A stretch of 64,000 nt of DNA, taken from the NCBI GenBank assembly GCA_934045075.1, contig OW203749.1, positions 4,430,804 through 4,494,803 of the forward strand, read 5' to 3'. The notes beneath the pieces were generated by a model. That model searched no databases, had not been told where the DNA came from, and saw only the letters and a list, made by a program, of their open reading frames with translations. Numbering within the stretch: the first letter of the stretch is position 1; each line of letters opens with the position of its first letter. The stretch is from Yponomeuta sedellus (lineage: Eukaryota > Arthropoda > Insecta > Lepidoptera > Yponomeutidae). Below are positions 40,553 to 53,019 of this stretch, piece by piece. The translations under genes were made by a program, and so were the position numbers.

Positions 40553-43500
40553 ACATGCAGTATTGACCCCAGCAGATTGCTTTGCACCATTTATATGCTA
40601 ATCCATCTCCAACTGTGGCAATCCCTGGCCTCTGCCTAACCCTCTTGGATAGGGTTGATGAGGATTCCTCTAACTCAAAATGAGGAATTTCCTCATATTT
40701 TTCAGGTTCCTTATCCTCTTCCTCAAAATTGATTTAATAAATTCCTCTTCCTCATATTTTAAGAGGAATGTTATAGGAAGCAGAGTTATAAGTTTTGTTG
40801 AAACGAAATGTGTGAGGGAGAGAGAGAGAGAAGTATCCTCTTCCTCTTAGTCTGCCAGATTCCTCACCCTTATCCATTCCTCAAAATCGATTTTAAAAAA
40901 TTCCCCTGCCTCAACAACCCTACTCACGGATACAGGCGTGAGTTTATGGTATGTCATCTCCAATCTTGCTCCGTTTTTTTAATCACAAGCTGTGACCCTT
41001 TGATTTTTGTGGCTATGGAACAGTACAAAAAGTGGTGAAAAAAAACACTGTTCACGAGCTCACAGTTACAGCCCAACAATTACCTGTGTCAAGTAAGACT
41101 TTCTTCGTGTGATCTGTCTCTTGACAATTAGCTGGAATTTTGGCTTAATTTTCAGTGCAGGCTACCCTGTGCCATTAAGATACTTTTATTCCACTTTCAT
41201 ATGATTTTCTCTTCAGTCATCACAGATGAAGCCTATGAAATAAATTGTGTTACCACAAAATCATATTTGCTGGCAGTCGCTCTCAAAACGGAAGATCTTG
41301 TTGCTGTCCTGTTGTCCCTTATCACGAGATAGCGCTCAGAAGGGACCCCCACTTCTCCTTCATCTGTTTCCTGCAGGGTCCAGGGCTCTACCTAACATAC
41401 CATTTGAAGATGTGTTACATTTTATAGCACATCTTCAGATGGTCTAGTAGAGAGTTCTGCGAATCGACCACAGAGCCTTCTGTACAATTTACTGAGCTAA
41501 CCCTCTGTTTAAGATTTTCTTTTTACAACTACAACTTGAAATAGCCCGTCACTGCTACTTGCTTAGTCAAAAGAGGTGAGTAGTTAGTCTCGAAGAGATA
41601 TTTTCAGCAAATGTGATTTCGTGGTGACAGCAAACGGACACACAACATTAGCCTCTAAGCCTATAGTTATAAGCCCGGTAACTCCGTGCCCGCGCGCTGC
41701 TTGCGCCCGCGCGGGAATCGTTTCTAGCGCCTAGCGCAACAAGATTCGCTTGGGGATCGACTGGGTCGCCACTGCACTTGTAGGCCGACTGGTGTGCTTC
41801 CTTTGTTCTAGACTGAAGCCTCGCTCCGAAATTATCAGTACTGACCTCAATCAAAGCTATAAATAGATATATTTTAACGCCAGTAAAGCCAGTCCTAATT
41901 CATAAATTTGTAATATCACATAGTTTTTGTAATGAGGTTTTACTTACACTGAAGCCTGGTTTTATTTCGAAACTGTAAGTACATAAAAACAATTGTACCA
42001 TCATCAGTACAAAAAGTATAAAATACCTAATTATATAGATTCGTACAACATAACAACGTACAACGTAACATAAAATACCGTTACTTACTTTCCGAAGTAC
42101 TGGCTTAGTCGAATGCGTTATAGAAATATCGCAAAAATGGTTTCTTCAGTATCAGTAATTAAACCACTTACAATAATAAAAAGTAAAAAAAAAAAAATTT
42201 TTACTTTTCCTGATTCAAGATTGCATGACAATAAAAAAATAATAATACAAAATAAAAAATATTAGGAATTTTAAACTTTTTATCATTGTAATCTGTGTAA
42301 TTTAATTACACTGAATAAACGTTGTTCAGGTTTTTTTCTATGAGGATTTGACCCTGAATCTCTGTCTAGTTATTCTCCAATCAAAGGAAGTACCCTGCGG
42401 CTGCACTCATAAGACTGATGTTGACCGTGCCTAGACAATACCCCGCGTAGCGTCCAATAGTCTTAGCAATACATACAGTTATAGATAATTATTTACCATA
42501 AGCACCCTTCAACCACTCCCCCCAGAGTATCGCATGGTCTTATACGGACGATCAAGAGAAAATTCCAATTGTTTTTTACTTTTTTGACTGCTCTGTAACT
42601 GCGCCTAAAGACACCTCACGTGGGGCCTGTTCTGAGCCTTCAAATAGTAATTTGCTTTATTCGACCGTTGAAAAGGCCTCAGGCGCTCCTGTGTTCTGCC
42701 TGACCATACCTGAGATATGTGGCGTTTGCCTGGCCAATTCACCAATTTCTAGACCCTGACTATTTATGAATTTGTTTGTAAATTCATCGAGATATTAAAT
42801 TACATTATGTGATCAGCCAAAACTGTTAACAATTCTGTGTAAGACCATACCTACTACCCCGATTCCTCCATAACTTACAATAGTTCAAGACAGCATTGTC
42901 AGAGTGTACTGTTTTCTGAATCTTGTTAACATAATATCATTCCAGTGGTTACTTTGCCAAATTTATTGTGGTGCAAATCGTTCTATAAGCATCAAGATGA
43001 TAGCAAACAGTGCATTCTGCCAATGCTAGTCCCCATAGACCATATACAACTTATACACACGTTAATCGAAATGTGATATTTTTTACGAATATTATTATAT
43101 TTGATAATGTAATATACCGCACAAACGATGCGCGGGGGGCGCGGTCAGCGATTTTAAAGTGGCCATTCAGTCGACCTTCAGGCGTCTGTCAAGACAACAG
43201 CACTATTTGAATGGATCCTCTATGAAAAACTAACATTTCGACATTTTAAGAAATATACTTTTTTTTAAAACAAAGAAAAAGTATCAGACGTCTCAAAATT
43301 TGTTTTTAATGGTAACCTACGCTCAATTTTCCTTAATAAAAACAAAATGTATACTGTGATTGAGTAATAGGTCGCTATAATATACAACCATATTCAGAGC
43401 CCTGTTGAAATCGTAAAACTAAAAAATGTGTTGTGCATTTTTGTAAAAATGTCAACAGGGTTTTCAAAAGATGTAAATTTAAATTTATAAGTAAATTTTT

Positions 43501-44612
43501 TCTTTAAAATGTGAAAAAAAATCCGAAAGCATTGTGCCCCATTTTGGATGCAACGCACTCTGCCGCCATTTTCAACTAATTGGCAGCCATTTTGAAAGTT
43601 ATATTTTTTATCCTTTTCTTAGAAAATATTTCTTTAACAAAGATTCATTTCCATGTACATACCACTGAATTAATTTATTGTACTTTAGTAAAAACACTTA
43701 AAATTAAACACTTATCAGATTCGTATCTAGAAAATTAATATTAAAAAACTTTTCAGATTTACATTTTCTTTTGTAATAAGTAAAAAAATGTTTCTACCAA
43801 AAATATAATGTAATTTTGGTAAAACAAAAGAATCTTGCTATCAGCATATTTTTACAAAAGGTTTAATGAATTTTGTTCTTTGGAATAAATTTAAAAAAAA
43901 ATGTGTGCTGATAGGATGTTTTCATCAATCTTTTTAGAATTGACATAATTTCAATAATTTAAGGTTTTCATAATTTTTTGTAATCTATACTAAAAATAAT
44001 TGTCCTTGGCAAATTTCTTACTAAATTTAATGTAAATTGATATTTCTTTGTAAGATTTGTAAATTTTGTTTCATAAAAAAAATGTTAAGTTATAATAAAA
44101 TTTTATGATAAAAGAGAAAGTGTAATTTTGTGCCAAGGTTTATTTTTGTTTTTCAATAAAGCATCTTGTATTTCAAGGGTTGAAGTTTTTTTCCAATACC
44201 CTCTTTTTTTCTAAAAAAAATTCTCATCAGTAGATCTCAATCACCCTAGATCGAAATGAGTTAGAAAAAGACGAAAATAATGTCAATATTTCATTTATTT
44301 TGAGCTCTTATTTGTTACAAATACGTTATGTAGGAATAGGTACACAATGATTTTCATAGTTTCTCTTACATGCAACACCAACATTTAATTTTACAATAAA
44401 TTGTGCTATCGACCTAGACACATCTCCATTTACATTAGCTGCTATATGAAACCACCAAAACTAAATACGAACCTAACTTCACGTTGCGTAAAAACTAATA
44501 CGGACGAAATGAACGTATGACCCGACACAGCCTCCTGCTTCTAAAAAGTCCTATCGGCGTTATATTTAATCTGCGGTTGCGCCATTTTGTAACTTTTTAA
44601 AATAAATATATT
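40553..44612. other. Mostly single-copy-looking AT-rich DNA
   Basis: 40680-40920 is rich in TTCCTCTTCCTCA words (degenerate). 41640-41870 is a GC-rich patch with promoter-like signals on the minus strand. 43200-44270 is very AT-rich. No coding exon was convincing on either strand. Confidence 0.4.
41700..41870 (-). promoter_or_regulatory. Possible minus-strand core promoter
   Basis: Minus strand: TATTTATAG at about 41866-41858, then TCAGTACTG about 20 bp on, a TATA plus initiator arrangement, followed by GC-rich DNA with TGGCGACCCAGTCG. It may be a decayed LTR or a promoter. There is no coding support. Confidence 0.25.
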
Positions 44613-44730
44613 TAAAGAAAACACTTTATTGCACATAAAAAAGGAAATTACACAGAGATTTCTTAAACCTAAGCGTACAGACAGCGCCCTTATCACTAAA
44701 GTGATCACTTCCAGACAACCTTAATAATTA
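44613..44730 (-). repeat. LINE 3' end, family G
   Basis: ACACTTTATTGCACATAAAA, ACAGAGATTTCTTAAACC, TTATCACTAAAGTGATCACTTCCAG. Confidence 0.55.
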
Positions 44731-47554
44731 AAATTTTATTGACCGTAAGAAGAGTTTACATAAGGGCTATACCATTTAAGTCAGCACTTTTGGAATGTGT
44801 TTTTATAAGTATAAAAATAATTAAGAATAAGCCGTTTTCAGCACAAATTCTCGAAGCAATTCATGATGGCGCTGACAGGCGTGGCCATAGAAGAACCGGA
44901 ATATGGCTGTCAAAATTAATCTGTGCAGAGTGCTTAGTGCGAGTATGACAGATATGCTCATTTGCTTATGCTCGAATGCTCATGTCAAGACTTGACTTTG
45001 GCCACAGAACAATTAAACCAATAGAAGAAACGATGGTCACGTGACAGCGTACAGGCCTAATTGTCAAAACGATGCCTTAATGCCCTGAGTAAGAGTCCAA
45101 ATGAAGATGGTAATGTAACTTACAATAGTGGCAGCACTCTGAATGTTTTCAAATTTAGTCGGGTTATCGCAAGTGCAAAATCTGTGAAGACGTCGTCGGA
45201 TTATTTTAGAAAATTGAAATAACTAAAATATTTTGGTGCACACAACTTACCCTGGGATATTGTACAATAAATGCACAACGAGGTGAAAAGTGCGTGGTGG
45301 CTGCAGGTCACATAAGAAACAAAGAAAACGGAGATTATAATATGAACTTCCAAATGTGAGTACCTAAAACCTATGTTTTCTCGCATAAAAGGACCAACGG
45401 ATAAAATATCACTTTGTAAATAAACTTCCTAATGACTCATCAACCAAAATTACCGTAATTGTTGCTTCTCGAACCCTTCTACGCTCTAAAATTAAGAAAA
45501 TAAACCAATCCATTTGTAGGTTGTCCTAGTGATGGGATGGCAAAAGCATGGTCGATGAAAATTCGCCTCAGTAGTAGTATAGTCGATACTTGTTCATCAC
45601 GCCTTCTTAATACATAATCCATTGTTTCTTCTTGTTCAAGTTTTCCCAAATTGATAAATGGAAGCAAAAGCACGCAAATACGCAGAAATAAGAAACAGGA
45701 CAAAAACGACTGTAAACTGCGCTCAAGGCACTTTAGACACGAGTGATTGGGACGAAGAAACTTATTGCGAACACGCCTGAAGGAAGATGTGGTGCCCACC
45801 TTAGACCAGTAAAATTGGAAGTAATGGTGAGAAAGTTAAACATTTGTTGCAGAATATGTACCTCTACCTTTTCATATACACTTATCACATGTTTTTACAA
45901 AACAGGATGCTCCCAGGAGTTTATTTTGTATTCGAGCATAACGAGAATAACTATGAAAACTTACAATATTTTTTTTCCTTTGCCATACTTCTTTAGTTAA
46001 GTCTACTACATCCAAACAGTGTCCCAGGCACCACAGCATCCGAGTGGTGCCTTCATCCATTTAATTCATTTAACAGTTTATCTTTATTTAAAAATTTCTA
46101 AATCGTAATAAGTAAACAGTGTGATATGAGAATTGATAATATAAAAAAAAAACAAGCCCGAACATCCCACATCACGATGTTGCTTATATTAAGACTTCTA
46201 CGTGTACACAATTTGTTTTCCGAACCCCATCAGCTGTTTTATGTTTGTCCTGAATTTAAATCTCACCCAACGACAATACAAACTACCATAGACTTACCCA
46301 CAAAAAACCATCTCTCCAACAGTGTAAATCATAGATAAAGAAAAGTTGAAAGGTAAAAACAAAATGTTAAATGAATGGACGTCAAAGCTGTTAGTTTCAC
46401 AATTAATAAATTATGTGGTGATCACCTTATTGCAAAAAATATCTGACTATATAGATGCAAATTGTACCTTACTTCAAAGTATATAATTAATTATCAGGAT
46501 CAGTCAATAATAGACGTAGCTTGTAACCCAAATAGCTTTTATAAAGAGATCTAAAACGAAAGTGTTTAAAAGTGGAATATGTTATTATTTAAGCAGCTCT
46601 CTTTTGTAGGTACGCCTTTATTAAAAGTTTCTGTTTGTTTTCAGGTCAGTATTGAACATGGGAAGTGAGCAAAATGTCTGTTATCTGCCAATGCCACGGT
46701 CATATTCTTCTTTCTTGATCAAATTTACTGCAGCCTGACGTAGTTGATGATCCTTATAGTCTTGCGTTCGAAAATTCCTTTGTTGATGTGGTCATCAAAC
46801 CCTATACCTGTTGTCTAAAATCTGTCAATGAAACGTATTCAAATATCAGAATTCATCACTTGACACATCAAATTACTGCATCCATCGAATTACTGAATTA
46901 TTACTTGCAATAATAATATAATATTGTGATAATTAAATACGACTTTTAGCGACAGATTGCGGCCGAAGATGGATTTACCTAGTCAATATTAGCAATAGTA
47001 TTTTCCTTTTCAAATTTCATTGCAAGATAAACAACTTTTTAATACAAGGACCTCACTCGATCTGTATTTAAAAACTGGAAGAAGAAACGTAACGTAAATT
47101 TGGATGTCGTTACGGATTTTATTCAGGAAGAAATCTGAGACGGAGTATTATGCTGACGTTGACGAATATAATTGTAAATTCACTATTTTGTATAAAAAAG
47201 TGTTGCTTTTTAAATTATTGTTACTTATTTTGATTAAACATGATTTAAAACTTATATACAAAGCAATTTATTATAATTATTTACATGATTTAGTCCAAAG
47301 TGTCTTCATTTTTCAACGTTTCTATCGATATCGATGGAGAGTTAGGCCTATCCCTAGTCGGTAGCGTTTGACAGTAGGGCCTGTACGCACCTTGAAATCG
47401 GTGCATTGATAAACGTAGTGCCATCTCTTTTTTTCTTATGGAAGGTTGGTTAGCGAAAGAAGGACAACATTACTGTCGAAGGTTTCTGCGAAGTTACTGC
47501 TACCCCTTGACTTTGGCAGAATTTGTCGACATCGGCTGGTTGCCATATCAATAA
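44731..47554. other. Mostly unassigned
   Basis: 44925-44945 carries GCAGAGTGCTTAGTGCGAGT, a MITE family C end. 46010-46065 matches the family C SINE tail. The remainder has only short AT-rich frames. An open stretch at 46735-46900 with an acceptor-like AG was not persuasive. Confidence 0.35.
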
Positions 47555-47850
47555 GAAATAATAATAAAACTTTACTACTGCGTTAATCGAGTAGTGAGTA
47601 TGAGTAAGTTAACCAAAACGCAAAGTTGGCAAAACGCTGTCACAGTACAACCCGCACTCGCGTTTATTCGTGTTTTGGCTGGTAAACGTGTTCACTTCTC
47701 AACGTAAACCATTACAACTAGCACTCAGCAATTTTAATTTCCATACTTGTCGCTAGGTGGCTTCCTCTATGCCATAGAAATATGAGTTTACGTTAACGCG
47801 ATCGAGTAGTTAAAAAAAACGCACTAAGCACTCTGAGCAAAATTTGACAG
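47555..47850 (-). mobile_element. MITE family C, single copy
   Basis: Minus-strand copy of the unit at 19956-20252: GATCGCGTTAACGTAAACTC, ACACGTTTACCAGCC, ACTACTCGATTAACGC. Ends CGCACTAAGCACTCTGAGC on the plus strand. Confidence 0.75.
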
Positions 47851-48045
47851 ATGTGTCTCTGTTCTTGTATGAGCACGCCTATAAGCGCCATCTGTGAAGT
47901 GGTTTGTGAATTAGTGGAGAAAACGGCTCGTTAGTGTGACTAGTGAGAAGCAGGTTTTCTTTTTCAGCCTTAGCGTTTATTTCCTTAGGAGTTATGTTAT
48001 GACATAAATATTCATTGGTAGGTAATAAGTTAATAACTTAACATA

Positions 48046-48217
48046 CAAACCGGGGGGTGGGCAGCAGCACCCCCTGCAGTACAATTCCACCAAACTGCGA
48101 TCCCCAACCCGCATGCCCAGCGTGGGGATTATGGGCATTGCCCCCCAATGATGGCACAACCTTGCGCTCATTAGGGGAGGGCTATGTCCAGCAGTGGACT
48201 AATAAAGCCTGAAGAAG
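48046..48217 (+). mobile_element. SINE with RTE-like tail, bounded by an 11-bp target duplication
   Basis: AACTTAACATA at 48035-48045 and 48218-48228 flank the copy exactly. It contains GGGGTGGGCAGCAGCACC and the tail AGTGGACTAATAAAGCC..GAAGAAG. This defines the 3' end of the family. Confidence 0.8.
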
Positions 48218-48335
48218 AACTTAACATATTACCTAAATGCAGCCTTAAAATTTCATCGGGTGTAGCAAGAAATGTCACAATAGATACATGAAATTCACAC
48301 TCTAGATGTAAATAAATCGAAAGACCATATAATAT

Positions 48336-48412
48336 TAAAAAGGGTCTAATCTCGATTATTTATTAGCCTAACAAATAATCGCCATTAGACCCGTTTAATA
48401 CATAACTACCCA
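48336..48412. mobile_element. MITE family E, deleted to its inverted ends
   Basis: GGGTCTAATCTCGATTATTTATTAG faces CAAATAATCGCCATTAGACCCG, with GTTTAATAC beyond. Confidence 0.6.
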
Positions 48413-48744
48413 AATTAACGTTGAAATTATCATTAGTGATCCCAAAAAGTATGGCGACACAATTTATTCACAGATTAAACAACAGTTAAAACAGCATTTT
48501 TTATCTCTCATAATAATCTAATGTCACTTTTTAAAATATTAAATACCTAACTCTATTTTTCGAGAATTCCTTCGGGAATCTTTCGGCGATATCCCGTTTA
48601 AGTCATATTTCTGTTAATATTTAATTGTACAATAAAGTACATCAAACATAATAAAATATTATTACAAACTTCCAGACTTTCGTGGTATTAAAATTATCGT
48701 TTATTCCTAGGGAAAAGCTGTATGAAATATACTAAAATATATTT

Positions 48745-49060
48745 AAGCCTCTAAATAGGTTTTTAAAATTGTCCCGTTAGCACGGGTTAGTGCATAAAAA
48801 AGAATATAATCATGTGGATACAGCGATATCATTCCGATGTAAAACCTAGCTGAAAAAAAAGGTACTCAGGGCTGCAAGTGATGCAAATTACTTCAGCCAG
48901 GTGTTGGTGCCTGTACGTAATACAGAGAGTATTGTAAAGAGGTTCGAAATTTCACTGATGCCGGTAAGTCACCCATTAGCTCAGTTGGGAGAGCGCTGGC
49001 TTGTTAGCCAGAGTCCTGGCATCAGTGGAATTTTTAGCCTCCAAATAGGTTTTTAAAATA
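48745..49060 (+). mobile_element. tRNA-headed repeat family A bounded by direct repeats
   Basis: Starts AGCCTCTAAATAGGTTTTTA with GCACGGGTTAGTGCAT, passes through the middle region and tRNA-like head (A-box TTAGCTCAGTTGGGAG), and ends AGCCTCCAAATAGGTTTTTA. The head is damaged near the B-box (AGAGTCCTGGC). Confidence 0.7.
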
Positions 49061-49495
49061 GATTTTTTTTTCTTATGTCTACAAGTCAAATTAAAATAAT
49101 TAGAAGTCTCGCTCAAGGAGTCTTTCCCATACATATGTAAATAAAACACAAACTACGTTTGTATGAGAATTGCTGCTTGAAGACTTGCAAAGCTACCTTA
49201 AACATTGTTTCCCTTTATTGGATCCTGCCAATCACCAAATAAATATTTCTGGACGAGTAGGTTTAGTTCGGTACCTAAAACCGACAAGTACATATTGTCG
49301 CGGTCCTATCCTGAACCATCTAGAATAGAGCCTTCTAGAAGCCTATCGAATAGTCGCCGCATGCTGCGTTTTAGTAAACAATAAACGCTGCAAGCAATAA
49401 CGACTCGTATGTCCACTATCATAAGGTTAAAAACTCTTTGACATGAACGTTGTTCTAGAGACGTTGCCGAGTGCACCGAGTGTAGGTACGTACGG

Positions 49496-49508
49496 GAATG
49501 TTCGAGAA
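49496..49508 (+). promoter_or_regulatory. Perfect heat-shock element
   Basis: GAAtgTTCgaGAA, three alternating GAA/TTC units with the correct 2-base spacing, lies 15 bp upstream of the TATA box. TTCtaGAA (49333-49340) and TTCtaGAg (49453-49460) add further partial elements in the same 180 bp. Confidence 0.7.
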
Positions 49509-49522
49509 CTCTTGCCGGCGGA

Positions 49523-49555
49523 TATAAATAGCTGTCGCCGCGGCGCGCAGTCAGT
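49523..49555 (+). promoter_or_regulatory. TATA box and initiator of the LTR
   Basis: TATAAATA at 49523-49530 and TCAGT at 49551-49555 are 28 bp apart, the standard arthropod spacing. Confidence 0.7.
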
Positions 49556-49568
49556 TCAGTTTGATCAA

Positions 49569-49605
49569 GCGAAGAGTGAACTTCGACTCGAAGTTCACTC
49601 TTCGC
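49569..49605. repeat. Perfect 18-bp inverted repeat in the LTR leader
   Basis: Arms 49569-49586 and 49588-49605 are exact reverse complements around one base. It would form a stable hairpin about 20 nt into the predicted transcript. Confidence 0.85.
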
Positions 49606-50031
49606 GAAGTCTTCGAGCGAACATACCTGCGATACGAGCGATAACCTACGACCTCAGCGATACTATTGGACTTCGATTGGACCTGCGATTGGAATCTTCG
49701 CGTGGACTTCGTGTTGTGAAGACCTGCAGACCAGACCCTGCGTGAATAAATCCTAAGAAGTTGTCATTGGCGTTTTACCTCCAAATCTAGAACGCTAGCC
49801 CGTAACAATATTATATATATATATTACTAAAAACAATTGCTACAATTTGAAAACAACTTACAGCAACTAAACTAAAATACAATCTATAGATAGTTTGGAA
49901 TCAGGGTACATTTTGTGAATGGGACATTCTGGACACGTCCGTTGTGAAATACAAACAGGTAGGTGACACTGAAACACTTATTTAGGAACTATTTCAAATA
50001 ACAGATAGTAATTAAATAACAGATAGTAATC

Positions 50032-50122
50032 AATTGGAAAGAGCGCTGGCACGGATAGCCAGAGGTCGCGGGTTCGACTCCCGGCATGGGTGGAATTTTT
50101 AGCCTCTAAATAGGTTTTTTAA
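50032..50122 (+). mobile_element. tRNA-headed repeat family A, head only
   Basis: CAATTGGAAAGAGCGCTGG, B-box GGTTCGACTCCC, GGAATTTTTAGCCTCTAAAT. The first half of the A-box is missing. Confidence 0.65.
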
Positions 50123-50234
50123 AGTAATTAAAACATTCAATACTCAATAATACGTTCGCCATCTGATAATTATAACCATAATCTATTAACTACATACTAA
50201 ATTAAAACGTAGTGGATTGATAAAGATTCAGAAA

Positions 50235-50338
50235 AATTAATACTTAATATATTTTTAGTATTTCCTATTGACTCGCAATTCTCATACACAGTTACATATT
50301 AGACGGTAATTACGTTTTATTTAATAAATAATCGCGAT
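50235..50338 (-). mobile_element. MITE family E fragment beside a 5S-SINE
   Basis: Minus strand: GCGATTATTTATTAAATAAAACG, ATTACCGTCTAATATG, GCGAGTCAATAGGAAATAC. It adjoins the 3' end of the next SINE. Confidence 0.6.
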
Positions 50339-50634
50339 TCGATATCAACCCTTGTATGTCCCCACTGCTGGGGACCGGTCTCTTCCTGCATCGCTGAAAG
50401 GTTAGGCCATACACCACCACAGAGGCTAAGTGCGAGTAGGTGGAGGATTGTAAGACAGTGGCGGGCCTAACCGTCAGAAGTTATCAAGCTGCTTACAAGG
50501 CTTCTGGCATGGCTGGAATGCCACTAGCGGTAGTCACGGGATGGTCACCCATCCTGCACCTGACCGCGCCTGTTGTTGCTTAACCCAAGTGATTGATTCC
50601 AATCACTCGGTTGGACTAGCCCGCGAGCGCTTCT
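50339..50634 (-). mobile_element. 5S-headed SINE with internal deletion
   Basis: The head (GTTAAGCAACAACAGGCGCG, GGATGGGTGACC) and tail are present; about 70 bp of the body is deleted between GGCATTCC and AGCCATGCC. Confidence 0.7.
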
Positions 50635-50816
50635 ATTCGTCAATAGCGACTACGACCGTCTACACTATAACTACATATGTTTTTAATACTATGTTCTTTA
50701 ACAAACAGATTCTTATTAAAGCGTGCAGTGTACACTAATTCTCTTTTCACCATCTAAAAAACAATGCTCGAGACAATGCAGCGTCCGAGTGGTCCCTTCA
50801 CCCATCTAGTATTGAG

Positions 50817-51125
50817 AGCGGTGGTAGCGGAGCGGTGTGGAACGCCGGCCTCTCAATCTGGAGGTCGTGGGTTCGAACCCCGGCATGTACCAATGACTTT
50901 GTTTTGAAGTTATGTACATTTGTGAAATTATAGTAGCAATACAACTCGCTGACGGTGAAGGAAAACATCGTAAGGAAACCCTAGTGTCTGAGGTGTTAGC
51001 GTACCTCAGCGCTTGCCACGTACAATGGCCCAACTATGAGGCTAAGTGCGGAAATCTCAGGTCTAACTAACTAACCCATCTAGTGTTAGTGAAGGTACCA
51101 GTGGACGCTGTACAAATCATCTCAA
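50817..51125 (+). mobile_element. tRNA-headed SINE, family C subtype
   Basis: The head GCGGTGGTAGCGGAGCGG with B-box GGGTTCGAACCCC differs from 21341, but the body CATGTACCAATGACTTTG and ACATCGTAAGGAAACCC agrees. 50762-50815 is the tail end of another copy. Confidence 0.65.
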
Positions 51126-51720
51126 AGTTACACCCTCGAAAACACGGGCGTCTGACATTTACTTAACAATATAAAGTAGCAAAAAGTACTTAAGTATATT
51201 TAGAAAATATAGGTTTCATATTATTTAATAAGTGCTTATTGTACTGGGGTGACTTGTTAACAAATTAAATTCATACCCCCTTATTCATAATAAGGCTTAC
51301 TTAAAACAGCTGCTAGTGTTATTTTTCATTCTGACTTAGGTCAATAGAAGAAAATAGAGTCAGAATTAGCAATGCTTTAAGTTAGTAGACTATTATGAAT
51401 AACGGGGATAGTATTTTGAATCACATGTCAGTTAACCCTCAATGACAGATGATTCAAAAATTCGCATTACTGGTTCGGATTACTGTAATATTAACCATTA
51501 TGATAACTCTATCAAGCTATTCAGGTTTTCGAGACACCCTCTAACTTAGCTTTTTCTTCAGTGCACATCTGTGTATTTTTTTTATGTTTAAAATCGATCA
51601 ATTTAATATAAAGTACAAATATATCCGGGCTACCAAAGCGAGGCAACAAGTTGGTAGGCAATTTGGCATGCTCAGCGTAGCCGGCTGTTAGTGTTGCGCG
51701 TTGTATATATACATCACATT
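51126..51720. other. Unassigned
   Basis: AT-rich, no gene or recognised repeat. Confidence 0.4.
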
Positions 51721-51850
51721 CTATATCAACTTTTGTATGTCGCCACTGATGGGGCACAGGTCTCTACCTACACGGCAGGAAAGTTAGGCCATACTCCACC
51801 ACGGGCGCAACTCCGGGATGGTGGAGGATTGTAAGACATTGGCGGGCCTC
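51721..51850 (-). mobile_element. 5S-SINE tail
   Basis: TATCAACTTTTGTATGTCGC to GGCGGGCC (plus-strand view), diverged. Confidence 0.6.
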
Positions 51851-52430
51851 TGTTACATATACAGGGCTTCAGAAGACGTTAAAATTTATGCTCTCCCTTT
51901 TATTTCTGATAGTATGTTATGTAGCAAAAAGTAATCCTTACGATGAAGCCTTCCGATAGGTGTGATAAAGCTACTGGGTAAATTTTTTTTCCCGTGTAGC
52001 GGGTTCGATTCCCGGTTTAAACGTGTAATTATTTAAAAATCTACGAACGCAGTTTAGATTGATTTTGTAATTAAAATAATGTCTTCTTTCATTAAAACGT
52101 TCCATCTACATTATTAAAGGTACTTTCCCTACATGTGGCAAATAACAATAATAAATCGTTTATTTCATGCCTTGCCCATATAAAAGTTAGTACATTTACA
52201 TTCATCACAAGTTAGTATTAGGGACCTATATTAAACTTAACTATAACATAACCAAAAGCACATAAAATTAATATGTGGGGTGCGAGAGACAGCAACTGTT
52301 ACCTACCTATCTTATGGCGAGGCTGGGGGCCAATGTGCAAAGCCGTGGGACGCCCTGTATGATATAATAATAATATAACTTTCACACAACACACTCACTT
52401 GTCCTGGTTCCAAACTAGGACACCCTTCTT
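51851..52430. other. Unassigned; possible 3' UTR end of the minus-strand gene
   Basis: A TTTATT at 52159-52164 is AATAAA on the minus strand and could be a polyadenylation signal for the gene at 53020. The interval is otherwise featureless. Confidence 0.3.
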
Positions 52431-52512
52431 CTTCAGGCTATATTAGTCCACTGCTGGACATAGCCCTTCCCTAATGAGCGCCATAGCGCCCCGTCTTCAG
52501 CTTGCCGTATCC
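52431..52512 (-). repeat. RTE-like LINE tail
   Basis: CTTCTTCTTCAGGCTATATT, CCACTGCTGGACATAGCCC, CCCGTCTTCAGCTTGCCG, as at 14473. Confidence 0.55.
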
Positions 52513-52562
52513 AGCGTTTGACAGGATAGATAAGATACCCTGTGCGTTGGCAACCAGGCAAG

Positions 52563-52864
52563 CAACAACAGGCGCAGGATGGATGGCCGTCCTGTGACTA
52601 CCGCTAGTGGCATTTTTCCGAGCGCTTCCGTCCTTCGCAAGGCACGTTAAGCCGTGGGTGCCGGCTGTCATATAACGGCAGTCGTTAAGCCATGTCAGCG
52701 GCCGTATAGGCGGCTTGATAACTTCTGACAGTAAGGCCCGCTACCGTCTTACAATTCTTCACCAACCCGGATTTGCCCCCCGTGGTGGAGTACGGTCTAA
52801 CCTTCCTGCGATGCAGGAAGAGACCCGTGCCCCAGCAGTGGGGACTTACAAGGGTTGATATCGA
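52563..52864 (+). mobile_element. 5S-headed SINE, 5'-truncated, with perfect 15-bp target duplication
   Basis: TGGCAACCAGGCAAG lies at 52548-52562 and again at 52865-52879. The copy begins inside the 5S-like head (CAACAACAGGCGCAGG) and ends GGGTTGATATCGA. A 5' truncation with a long exact duplication is the hallmark of LINE-mediated insertion. It lies just downstream of the minus-strand gene's stop codon. Confidence 0.9.
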
Positions 52865-53019
52865 TGGCAACCAGGCAAGGACGTCACAATCATGGAACTA
52901 CACCGAGACTGAGGGCATATTTGTAAGAACGAATTTCCATCATAGCATAAGTTCACGAGCTCAATGCAGTCCAGAGGTTTACTGATACCTTCGCCTCTCT
53001 TCCGTGAAGGTTGGAGGGT

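Larger units (their letters stand above)
49296..49807 (+). mobile_element. Probable solo LTR, 512 bp
   Basis: Starts TGTCGCGG and ends CCCGTAACA, with ATAT on both sides (49292-49295, 49808-49811) as a 4-bp target duplication. It contains an ordered promoter (TATAAATA 49523-49530, initiator TCAGT 49551), a 37-bp palindrome just after the start site, and AATAAA at 49745-49750. This U3-R-U5 arrangement fits an LTR. No internal retrotransposon flanks it, so it is solo. A host promoter with chance termini is the alternative. Confidence 0.65.

Noticed and set aside
45479..45799. 106-codon minus-strand frame
   Set aside because: It has no recognisable domain or start context. A transposase remnant was considered, but no catalytic motif is visible.
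46735..46900. Plus-strand open stretch after TTTACTGCAG, and a minus-strand frame ending RGIGR
   Set aside because: Both are short and AT-rich, lack a partner exon or donor, and contradict each other.
49443..49745. 100-codon frame in the LTR
   Set aside because: It overlaps the HSE, TATA box and start site, has no family resemblance, and includes the palindrome read as protein.
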